A stretch of DNA of 64,000 bases from Flammula alnicola (Eukaryota > Basidiomycota > Agaricomycetes > Agaricales > Strophariaceae). The notes below the pieces were generated by a model. The model did not search any database. It was not told the DNA's origin and was given only the letters and a program-made list of their open reading frames with translations. A program made the translations under genes and the position numbers. Below are positions 33,100-42,009 of this stretch, piece by piece; position 1 is the stretch's first letter; every line of letters begins with the position of its first letter. Location of the stretch: positions 25,706 through 89,705 of the forward strand of contig JADNRV010000199.1 in the NCBI GenBank assembly GCA_015499995.1, in the 5' to 3' direction.

Positions 33100-34540
33100 C
33101 GATCGTCATCAGGGGACATTGAAAAAATTAGCGCGACGTATGACGCCCTGTTGAAGCAATACCCGAATAACGTATGTCGTGTTGTCGCCTCCGCTTTTGG
33201 TGGTTTTCCATTGTCGTTTCGTCGTCCTTAACAAAGCGATATGCATCTATCTCTCTCAGGCTACGACGCAAATTCAATATATCAGCCATTTCGTGAATGG
33301 ATCCGTCTACATTTGAGCGTGCCACGGATCTCTTCAAGAAGTTTTTGATTCGATCTCCGTGTGTTGAACTTTGGATTTACTACCTGAATTACGTGCGGTA
33401 CGCCGAACCGAATTTATAGTCTCGCCCTTTATCTAACACGAACACGTAGACGTATCAATGTCGAATCTACTCAGCGAGATGATGTCCGGATGTCGTACGA
33501 GTTCGCCTTGAATCACGTCGGGCAGGATAAGGACAGCGGGCAGATCTGGGGCGACTATATCCAATTCCTTAAGAGTGGCCAGGTACGTCAGTGGCACACC
33601 TCTATTTTCCATCCTCTAACGAATGCTTATAGGCTACAACGACATGGGAAGAACAGCAAAAATGGACGCGTTACGCAAAGTCTACCACCGCGCTGTACAG
33701 ATCCCGTTGGACAACGTTGAGCGTTTATGGCAAGAACTCGAGACCTTCGAAACCAATCTAAACAAAATCACCGCCAAAAAGTTCATGGCGGACCTCTCTC
33801 CGGCACACATGCAGGCCCGCACCGTCCTCCGCCAACTCATCAACCACGTCACCCCGCTTTACGCTTCAAACTCGCAAGAACTCTTCCTCCCGTCGCTGCC
33901 CAAATTCGATGCGTCCGAGCGGGCTCTCGTAGGAAAATGGAAAGCCTACTTGAAGTGGGAAGAGAGCAATCCGTTAGAGATCGAGGACAAGGACAAGGCT
34001 ACGCTAATCACAAGGATACAAGGAGTGTATAGGAAGGCCGTGATTCGAATGAGATATTACACCGAAATTTGGTATGAGATTGCTCTTTCTTTCATTCCAT
34101 GTGTGCTTATCGTAACTTTACGCCCTCATTTCCTCTTCCCTTTCGCGATTCTTACTTGATCATACCTCCAGTTTCCTCTTAACATTCGCCTACGCCGAAG
34201 CCATGCAAATAAAAAAAAGATTTCGCCGATGTGCACGCCACGTACGAAAAATTCCTCGGCATCCTACAAGCAAACCTCGAGACCCTCCAACAGACAACAA
34301 ATTCCGCTAACACATCCTTTTCCTCAAACGTCCCAGGGCAAAATAACGGTGCCGGCAACGGCAACGCACCTGCCAATATGTCTGGAGGCGAGCCTGGGTC
34401 GAATAACTCCTCTTTCAACACACAAGCGTCGGACGAGAGGCCGAAAAAGACGACAGAGCTGCAGCGAGATTGCCAGATGTGGAGGGAGAGGATGAAGAAG
34501 AACTCGAGGAGGGCTGGGATCACATTGTATTGTAGCTTTT
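33100..34540 (+). pseudogene. RNA14/CstF77-like fragment (HAT repeats), broken
   Basis: Reads GDIEKISATYDALLKQYPNN, ATTQIQYISHFVNG, then after a one-base shift STFERATDLFKKFLIRSP and ELWIYYLNYVR, RINVESTQRDDVRMSYEFAL, GQDKDSGQIWGDYIQFLKSG, KVYHRAVQIPLDNVERLW and KWKAYLKWEESNPLEIED. These are HAT repeats of the mRNA 3'-end processing factor RNA14. Short introns are kept. A second shift lies at an A-run near 34210, and the match fades at TELQRDCQMW. The C-terminal part of the gene is missing. With introns kept, it is a DNA-level copy. Confidence 0.72.
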
Positions 34541-35046
34541 TTATATATAATGTTGTTATCATTTCATTTAGCCAACTTGCAGTAAAACCCGTCGCATACC
34601 CGTTACCCATGCACCCGTGGTGGTTCAACCCATGGGTATGTGGGTATGGGTTTTGACGGGTAAGGGTACGGGTATGCGGCCCAAGGTATGCCTCGGGGCA
34701 CCCGAGGGTTACCCGTGCATTTGCCTACAAATCTCACCCAGATCTGGATCCGTCGCCGTAGCTCTCTCAAATCAAGTGGAAGATGTGTATTTAGCCTGGT
34801 ATTGGCCATCTATCTATGCAGTATACTCTATGTAGGCCAGCTGGATCGGCACCACCGCCTGCCGGCTCAACACCGTTGCAACGGTGGTCATTTGCCTTAA
34901 CGGGTGTTATACCGGTCCGGCTGCTTGCTATAGCATCTGTTACAAACATTCTCGTTCTTATAGAAACCCGTTGTCACACCCCCTGACCGTTAAGGGGGTT
35001 ACAATGCGTGACACCGCGTGACAACTAAAAATGAACTTTTGGGACA
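34541..35046. repeat. Right arm of the Plavaka element
   Basis: Holds an imperfect palindrome of CCCGT/ACGGG units (about 34588-34690, centre near AACCCATGGGT) starting with CAGTAAAACCC, which could be a small hAT-like relic. It is followed by subterminal motifs GTTACAATGCG and GTGACA. No gene is seen in it. Confidence 0.5.
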
Positions 35047-35048
35047 GT

Positions 35049-35530
35049 CACCCTGTAAATGAGAAAAACGAGGCATGATTAGCAAAAACAGCTTGTACTC
35101 AAGAACACTGAGTTTATACCTCAGCATAAAAATCCGCGATCTCATCCTTGGATAAGCCTAGAAGGTGTACATAATGATGCACCAAAAAGCGGTGAAGCTT
35201 GTTGAATAAAGCAGCATTAGCTAGCTGGCGAGCGACGTTCTGCAAGTGGACTAGTTGCTTCAAGAGATCAAGAAAGCGAGCGTCAGGGTCAGGAGTCAGA
35301 TGGAGAACGAGGATAGGCTCCTAAAAGAAAATGGGGTAATTAAGCGAGAATCAAAAAGGGATTCAAACAATGAGGCGTACGCAAAGGAGGCCTGCATGAA
35401 AGACCTCGCGTGCGAAGTCATTAATGTTGAGTGGACTTTGTTCCAAGGTATACTCGGAAAAATACAAAGCACCTGCCAAAGCATCGAGGGAAGCGGTAGG
35501 AATGGGTCGGAAGGTTGCAGGTGAAGCCAT
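35049..35530 (-). CDS. asORF2 copy 2
   Basis: Starts MASPATFRPIPTASL at 35530 and matches copy 1 almost base for base over exons 1 and 2, including both introns. The Plavaka transposon is inserted at the first bases of exon 3. The few remaining codons and the stop lie on the far side (25560-25578). Loss of the last 11 residues could be tolerated only if a new end is read. Unknown function. Confidence 0.58.
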
Positions 35531-36255
35531 CTGAATATTCAAGGACTGCTGCTCAAAACGCGTTCAAATCTGCATTAAATAACCAGAAGCGTAGAGCGCC
35601 TTGGCCGAATAAGGAAATAGCTAGTGCCTGCCCAAAGGGATCAAAAAGGGTCGCATGATGGCAGTGCAAGCCAAAAATGGCAACTAGTTTGATTGGCGAT
35701 CAACGGAAACATATAACTCCGGCGCGATAATCAGAAGGCGCATGAACAAAAGACAAAGTCTTTAGGCACGAGGCATGGTGAAATTGCAAAAAGCAAGGCC
35801 TCAAGACAAAAATGCATGAGTTATGATATAGCTAGCTAAACAAATTTCGAGCTAGTTGTAAAGAGTAACTACAGTAGCATTTAAGAAAGATCCAGCCTAA
35901 AAAGCGAATTGAGAAAAAGCTAGGAGAGAAGGAGAGGAAAAATAACGAACTTGACAGCAGTTTCAATGTTGACTGACGCCTTACAAAGGTGGAATAAGGT
36001 CGCGGATGATCGACTGAGATGATAAGATACGCGATCTCCGGGAAAACAAAAAGCAAGAAGCTCTTGTTCGGACTCCGCAATCGATGATAATATGAAATAT
36101 ACGTCAGGATGCGCGGCAACATATTCCGGAGAAAGGTGAAGGACGCACTAGGCAATAAAGTTAGACAAAGAGCGACGAAGTGTACAGCTAGGAGGCAAAA
36201 ACGTACAGCGTCAGCAGCTAGCTGCCTAATAACATCCAAACCAACGGAATGAGCA

Positions 36256-37190
36256 ATACTTTTCATTCCTCCACTGATTCCTCCCAGAATGACCGGATTC
36301 CAGAGGAATGGACCGGAATCCACAGGAATGGACTCAATTCCGCAGGAATCCTGACCGGAATCCACAGGAATGACCAAAATTCCGGTTAGGACTTCAACTT
36401 GGTGGACTTAGACAGAACTCAGAGAAAAATATCACTCAAAGATTTTGCATCTTTCAGGAATTGAACCCAGAGCCTCGGAAGAAATCCAGTAGCTAATATC
36501 CCAGACCATTTAACCATTAGACCAGAGAACTGTTGCCAATCTGCCAAAAACATCGGACTACATACCCTATCTATCTATAATATATTTGTAGATTGCGTAA
36601 CCAATTCTGAGAGATTCAGGGTCAATGGGGTACCATTGGATTCAGAATTTTAAGGAGATTACAAATATGTATATGTCATCTCACTCGGGTAACTGAAATC
36701 ACCTTATTTGGTCTGTTTTTGGGACCGTGGGAACTTTTTGCCAAAAAAAGTAACTGTAGAGCATGCTTCCAGAATCACAAATATATCAAAATCATGTGAC
36801 TAGCTGCTTTCATCATCGAGAAAAACGCAAAAAACTCGCCCAAAGCCGGCGGTTTTGAAAATTGCACTTGCTAAATATGAAATATCTTGATTAGAAATAG
36901 GTCCCACAGTCTTATTTTGATGTCATTTTATGTAATAGTGTGATATTTTCACATTGTTGCTAAAAATAACCATATTTCCTTTTTTGGAAAAACCGGATTC
37001 CGGTGGCCATTCCGTTCCGGCCATTCCTGTTGGGTATTCCGGTTGCAGCTTATTCCGGTCTGCATTCCTCCGGAATGAAATTTCGCATTTTGGCTGGCCT
37101 CTCAGCCAAAATGACCCAAAAATTATTCCTCCGGAATGACCGGATTCCGCAGGATTCTGGTAGGAATCAGTGGAGGACAATAAAGACCTC
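36256..37190. mobile_element. Non-coding inverted-repeat element with 10 bp target duplication
   Basis: Flanked by GGAATGAGCA at 36246-36255 and 37191-37200. The ends share CCTCCACTGATTCCT followed by CCAGAAT in inverted orientation, set about 10 bases in from each edge. The arms are built from many GGAATCC/GGATTCC and CCGGAAT units that can fold back, plus a perfect 11 bp hairpin (CATTTTGGCTG) near 37090. The middle holds a tRNA-like stretch. There is no ORF. The duplication length suggests a MULE-like non-autonomous element, but this is uncertain. Confidence 0.65.
36455..36533 (-). other. tRNA-like sequence inside the inverted-repeat element
   Basis: On minus it has a box-A-like TGGTCTAATGGTTAAATGG and box B GGGTTCAATTCC, spaced as in a tRNA. 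The T-arm pairs imperfectly and I cannot fold a convincing acceptor stem, so it is more likely a relic or internal Pol III promoter than a working tRNA gene. Confidence 0.4.
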
Positions 37191-37438
37191 GGAATGAGCA
37201 GCGCCAGGGCGTAAATAGTCTGCATCAAATTGCAGAGTCGCGTCTTTGAGGCGTGATAAAGTCGTGCCAATCAAGGAACAAGAAGAGATCGTCGTAGAAT
37301 GATCAGAGTCAGCTGAGATAGTCGCCATGAGGGAAAGAACAAGAAATAGTGCGATTAAAAGCACAACTAGTTGCACCCTTTTATAAGCGAGATAATCAGA
37401 CGACGCCCAGAATGCAACTGGGGACAGTTGATTTCTCG

Positions 37439-37453
37439 TGGGGGGGAGATAGG
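37439..37453 (+). other. PPT-like G-run (copy 2)
   Basis: TGGGGGGGAGATAGG in the same context as 21076-21090, upstream on minus of asORF3. Its conservation in both modules and its likeness to the true polypurine tract at 40441 suggest a role or a shared origin. Confidence 0.4.
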
Positions 37454-37716
37454 AATGGCTAGCCGCAATTCCTAGCGATACTCCGGACTTACAAAGATAA
37501 AAACTGCGAACTAGCTGACTCCTAAGCAGCAAGTAAGCAGCTAGGACTTTGAAATAAACTAGGTCTTAGTAAAACAAAGACACAGTATGGACTTAGAAAG
37601 AAAAACTAGTCTACTATAAAGTCAAATCTTAGACTTGACTTAAGGTGTTAGAGACTTAGGTTTTGTGCTTAGGGTCACACCAGAGAATACAGCACAAGAA
37701 AATTTATATTAACAAG

Positions 37717-37838
37717 TAGTGAGACTGTAAAGTCTCACTACTGACAAAAAGATATAAGGGGGACGACGATCTAAAAAGATCGCCGCCCCCAAGGCAAAAG
37801 TATCGAAGGGGACGATGATCTAAAAAGACCACCGCCCC
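37717..37838. other. Three stem-loops between asORF3 and asORF4 (copy 2)
   Basis: Same three hairpins as 21352-21472. Stem 1 (TAGTGAGACT) is identical. Stems 2 and 3 keep pairing although flanking bases and G/C run lengths differ. They sit directly downstream of asORF4. Confidence 0.6.
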
Positions 37839-38002
37839 CGCAGCGTGCAACGTCCAAAAACTATATACGTGACGTTAAAAATAAAAGGCCCCCGTGAGCC
37901 GCCCAAGACACCCGCTACCGACCAATGAACGCAAGACAACGACAGAGATTTCTATATACAAATAAAAGAGGTATGAGGGAAAAGTCGGTATCGAGTAGAA
38001 AT

Positions 38003-39985
38003 CTACTGGTCGTCGGTCTCCATGTCATCGGGAGGGTCCTCGTGGTCGCTGCTCTGATCGCAAGGCTCCGTGTCTGGAAGCTGGCTCTCGACGTTGTGGG
38101 GAGAAGTGACGGCACGAGAAGAGGAATGCTCCTCGGCGACCGAAGACTCGACGGTGTGGAAGGCTTCAACCACGGCGTTGACAGCGTCAAAAGCGTCGAC
38201 CGTAGACGAAGGATCCGCGGTAGGGCTGGCAAAGACGCGCTTGAGAGTTGACATAGGAGGGAAGCCACGTTCGGTGGCCGATTCATCGAAATAAGACTCG
38301 GGAATGGAGGGGTCGCAGGAAAGCAACATGTCCAAAACGTCCATGTCCTGGAAACGGGGACCAATGATATGGCCGGGGGAAAGTGCGTCTTGAGGAAGGT
38401 GGCGTGGTCCAGCAGCTGCAGGATAAGCGCAGCAGCATTGCAGTTGGCACGGTCGGCCAACTGAGCAAACAAGGCGCCGTCCTGGAGAAGTCGATCGATC
38501 TGGATAACGAGCACACGAAGCTCTAAAATAAAAATAAAAAAGAGAGAAGTTAAATAGAAAAATCGAGTTAGAGAAAATAAACAACAACATACGATCGCGT
38601 GAAGAGGTCGTGAGGGGAGAGATAGAGTGCAAGACCTCATCAAGCTCCTCAGGCTTGAGCTCGAAGGTGCAACGCCGCTTGCCCCCTCTCTGGCACGGTT
38701 CGCAACGACGACCCCAACCGAGGAACTTGCAGATGTGAGGCTCACCCTTGAAAGTATGGGTGGCACAGGCCAAGCAACGACCAGGATTCTATAAAAAGGG
38801 ATCAGGAAAAAGAAAGAAATATATAGAGCAGATACGATATACGTACCTGCTCAGGGGCTGGGACCGAAAGATTGACCAAAGAGGCGGGGATAGCCTCCTT
38901 GTGGGCAGGTCCCGGGGCTGACAAAGTCTTCTGGGCAGCGACTTCACGAGGAAGGAGCCCTTTTGGGGTTTTCGCCTTAGCTTTGCCCTTCGAGGCCTTA
39001 GGCGCAGGTTCGAAAGCTTGGTCATCCTCGAGCTCATCAACCTGCTCCTCCTCAGAGTCTTCAAGATCAATAACAGAAGAAGCTGGAAGACCACGAGGAG
39101 CGGACGAGGTAGAAGGAACCGCTTTAGCCACAGGAGCTACAATGGAAAGATGTTAGAAAATAAAAATAATAAAATGGAGGAACGAAACTTACAAGTAGCA
39201 CGCACAGAGGTAGTGCGAACCTTGGAAGAAGAAGGCTGAGCGGCCACCTTAAGAGCTAGGGTTGGCTTCGGAGGAATGACTGCCTGGGAACGAGCAGAGG
39301 TTTTGGTCTGGCAAGGGCGCAAACGTGTAGAAACGGAAGGAACAGGCGAGAGAGCAGCGTGACGACGAGAAGCGGCAGGAGGTTCTAAAAAAAAAAAAAA
39401 AAAAAAAATGGAGGTTAGTAAAAACAATAGAGGAGTAGAGAGTGGGGGAATACGTACCAACACGTTGACGTTTGGAAGGAGGCCCAGTACGCAAAACAGA
39501 GACTGCGGGGGCCTCAGGTGAGGAATCGGAATCGTTGGACCCATTGGCGTCTTCGTCGGAGTACTCGCCAGGTTCCCCAACATAAACGTAACTGGCGGGA
39601 AGGATGGTAGTGCGAAAGAATTGGTTGTCGACCTGAAGAAGCTGTGGTTAGACAAGTAGTAGGGGAAGGGACAGGATAAACTTACCTGAAGGTTGTTAGG
39701 GGTGTTCTGGATCAACCAGACGTTCCAAGAAGAGGGACGAAAAGGAAGCTGGTACGCCGCCAATGACAAAGAGGTCAGAAATGAACGGAAGGGCTCGCTC
39801 TCAATAGGATCATCGGGAAAATGCCACAAATGCTGGAGGAGGGGATCCTGAATAGCCTTGAGGGCTGCGCGGATTTCGTCGGCAGGAGGGTGGGTGTTAG
39901 AAGAGCGACAAGAGATGAAGACCTTAGCTGTCTGTTTGATGAAAGCGCGGATAAGCGCGAAGTGATCAGCAGAAGTCGAGGTCAT
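38003..39985 (-). pseudogene. asORF4 copy 2, diverged, with one frameshift
   Basis: Starts MTSTSADHFALIRAF at 39985 and has the same exon plan as copy 1. The cysteine cluster at about 38660-38770 keeps the exact C-X2-C-X11-C-X8-C-X2-C-X7-C spacing (GWGRRCEPCQRGGKRRC). The acidic DLEDSEEEQVDELED patch and KGKAKAKTPKG stretch match in position. One base is missing near 38386, after LLDHATFLKT. Protein identity to copy 1 is only about 50-60% by eye, much lower than for asORF1-3. One intron has a 24-base T run (39385-39408, as A) before its acceptor. The tail is MDTDDQ-like and acidic. Confidence 0.58.
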
Positions 39986-40440
39986 GGTTGGGAAATGAAA
40001 GAAGGAGAGAAAGAAAAAGTTGAACTTTTTCGAAGTTAAAAAGGCAGGGGACACGTGAACGGCCGGGAGCGACCGAACCCCAAAGAATGTGAAAGAAAAT
40101 AAAAGAAAATGGTGGAAAGCGAGCAAGGGAGGGCGATCGCGAAAGCCTGAGGTTAACAATTCCCTAGAGGGAAGGAGCGGTGCTAGAGATACAGAGCAGG
40201 CTAAAAATAGATCTGTGTTCGGGGATGGGCGCTTGTGCCATGCAACTTATCCAATCGGGAAGTACGCATCAAAAGTCAAAGAACAGGAGACGCCGAGAGC
40301 TAGCAGCAAAGCTGCAACTCGCCTAGCAGCACTAGAAAACAAAGCGATAAAACAGAATGTCAACTAGTAGGAAATACAGAGCAGACCACTAGTGGTGCTC
40401 AAGGGACGAGTCCAGTTGACTGAGGACAGTCAAGATTTCA
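39986..40440. other. Region between asORF4 and the polypurine tract
   Basis: Upstream region of asORF4 on minus. I see no clear TATA box and no convincing gene. A plus-strand open reading of 92 codons at 40089-40367 has no recognisable content. Several GAGCTAGC motifs typical of GypA occur. Confidence 0.4.
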
Positions 40441-40451
40441 TGGGGGGGAGA
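40441..40451 (+). promoter_or_regulatory. Polypurine tract of GypA
   Basis: TGGGGGGGAGA sits immediately before the TGATAGGG start of the LTR. It would prime plus-strand DNA synthesis. Confidence 0.75.
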
Positions 40452-41910
40452 TGATAGGGCTGCAAACCGGCCACGCGTGAATTTCGCGATATATCATCTT
40501 TTACCTATAGAATATAACCGAGATAGAGAGACTATAACGCACCCAAGTTAGTAGTCTAAGGCCTAGCTATGCGACTACTAGCTATCATATAACCTGTGAC
40601 AATGGTAATCAGACGCGGTTCAGAGCTAGCTGAGTCCGTATGATAAGCCGGGAGACAGTTAAAAGTTAGAAAACAGTGAAATATAGAACGCATAAGTCAT
40701 AAACGACTAGCGAGGCATAAAACGCACCATGGGGAATAAATTAAAAGACTTCTGGATACTTTGGAATTAGTGCGCGGCGAATTCAGTACAATCAGAGTAT
40801 TGCTGAATAGCTAGCTACGAAATACTACAACTAGGAGAGCGAGACACAGCTAGTGAAAGCAAGACGCGAGTGCGTCGACTACTAGCGGGTGTATCTTGTG
40901 ACTTACCGGGAGACGCACGGGACGTGGACGCGTTAGTTAGACGCACGCTCTACCCTCTACCCGCGGGAGTACCAAAAGTAGTAATAGGACGAGAAAGGAA
41001 AGAGGAAACCGGCATCAATGATGGCCGCAGATCCAGAATAAAGCGGCACCGCTAGCCGAGACGCACACATGATGCGCATGGTACGCGGAAGTCAGGAGCA
41101 TCCTAGCGCGCTAAAATGGGATGAATTTCCAAATCCTTGACCTCTATCTGGTCACCTGGAATACCCAACCCTATACCCATTGCCTGCAGGCATTATTTAC
41201 ATGAGATAAGAATGTTTTACTCTATTTTATTCGCATACCAGAACCACACATAGCTGTAGTATAAAAGATGTACTTCTGTAGCTAGTTACCTTAAGCAATC
41301 TCTTCCCTGTTTTATTTCGAGCTAAGACACAGTGTCTAGTAAGAAAGAAGACAAATAAAGGATCAGTTTGACTTCATAGAGTTCGTTTGAAGCCAGAGAA
41401 GGCTTAGTTAAATAAAGAGAAAAGTTCTTGAGGACAAGGTCCAAGAATTTAGAAGCCAGAGTGTGCTTAGAGGCCAAGAGAGCACCTAGAGAGTCAGAAA
41501 CAGAGTCCACAGTGGGCTAGCAGATCGTTCAGAAGGTAGCGCACAGTGCGGCCTTAGTTTCAGACCAGTTCCCAAAGCTTCAGAGCAGCTAGTGGCTTCG
41601 AAATTCGAGCTAGCAGCGTCCTAGAGAGTTCCTCTCAAATAAAAACCATAAAATCAATAAAACCGTTCATCTCTGTGATAAAACGAGGCTTGAAACTACA
41701 ATAAAACGTGTATTTGAATAATCTCTCATACCCACTTTAAACGAACCGCGAGGCGCTGTCTACAAGTCAGCTAGCTAAACAAAACAAACACCGTGGAGTA
41801 CAGCACACTACATATTTCTGAAGCTAGTAGAGCGTCGCTCAACCTAGTTAGGATCTCGCTCCGCAGTTGTGTGTGTGGTTTAGGTCGCTGAGCGCGTAGC
41901 GGGTCTCTCA
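40452..41910 (+). repeat. GypA 3' LTR, about 1.46 kb
   Basis: Begins TGATAGGG right after the polypurine tract and ends TCTCA. Its last 120 bases match 1-120. A TATA box TATAAAAG lies at 41260-41267 as a likely start site. It contains many CTAG tetranucleotides like the coding part. No long ORF of note. To its right, sequence unrelated to GypA begins. Confidence 0.82.
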
Positions 41911-42007
41911 CCAGGCCAATCCGGTACTCATTCCACCGGACTGACATCTGGTATTTTGGCTGGCCCCTCTGCCAAACCCATTCCACCGGAATCACCCGGA
42001 ATCCATG
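41911..42007. repeat. Relic of an inverted-repeat element beside the GypA LTR
   Basis: Contains CATTCCACCGG, ATTTTGGCTGGCC, CTGCCAAACC and CCGGAATC units in the same order as 37070-37150 of the element at 36256-37190. Only one arm is present, cut off exactly at the LTR end, so GypA appears to have landed in or next to such an element. Confidence 0.5.
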
Positions 42008-42009
42008 GG

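Larger units (their letters stand above)
25579..35046 (+). mobile_element. Plavaka-type DNA transposon carrying host gene fragments
   Basis: A 9.5 kb insert in asORF2 copy 2; copy 1 shows the unoccupied site (CAGCCACACCCTG at 19624-19636). The ends read TGTCGG (left) and TGTCCC (right, complement), a very short terminal match, and both ends carry GCATTGTAAC about 35 bases in. The duplicated target is only 2 or 3 bases (CA or CAC), as in CACTA-like elements. Inside are the spliced transposase (25902-29514), an accessory gene (29643-31488) and broken pieces of VPS10, cyclin and RNA14 genes (32281-34540). The host pieces keep introns, so the pickup was from DNA. Confidence 0.82.
35852..37328 (-). 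pseudogene. asORF3 copy 2, split by an inverted-repeat element
   Basis: Starts MATISADSDHSTTIS at 37328. Exon 1 is interrupted after PGAAHS by the 935 bp element at 36256-37190 and resumes VGLDVIRQLAADA. Exon 2 reads CVLHLSPEYVAAHPD and onward. The third exon reads past the stop position of copy 1 and ends LNATVVTLYN at 35852. Similarity to copy 1 is about 95% by eye. The TATA-like box at 37375-37384 is intact. Confidence 0.58.
1..41910 (+). mobile_element. Composite Ty3/Gypsy LTR retrotransposon GypA with antisense gene module
   Basis: The 120 bases at the left edge recur at 41791-41910 with five mismatches, so both ends are LTR sequence of one family. Between them lie a PBS, gag with a CCHC knuckle, protease, RT, RNase H and integrase in Ty3/Gypsy order, four intron-containing genes on the opposite strand, and a polypurine tract directly before the right LTR. 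Removing nested insertions restores continuous gag and pol frames. The antisense module is present twice, joined at an S1 SINE without target-site duplication, so the two LTRs may come from two different GypA elements fused by recombination. The sense genes carry stops and frameshifts, so the element is not autonomous as it stands. Confidence 0.8.

Noticed and set aside
34588..34690. Stand-alone hAT element from CAGTAAAACCC and CCCGT palindrome
   Set aside because: No matching right terminus or 8 bp duplication found; listed only as part of the Plavaka right arm.
39385..39408. Poly(A) run on plus that looks like a retro-insertion tail
   Set aside because: No LINE end motif and no target duplication. 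On minus it is a T run directly before an AG acceptor in an asORF4 intron, so it is an expanded pyrimidine tract.
40089..40367. 92-codon plus-strand open reading before the polypurine tract
   Set aside because: No recognisable motif, no copy in the other module to compare, and a composition like the surrounding leader; kept only as a note.
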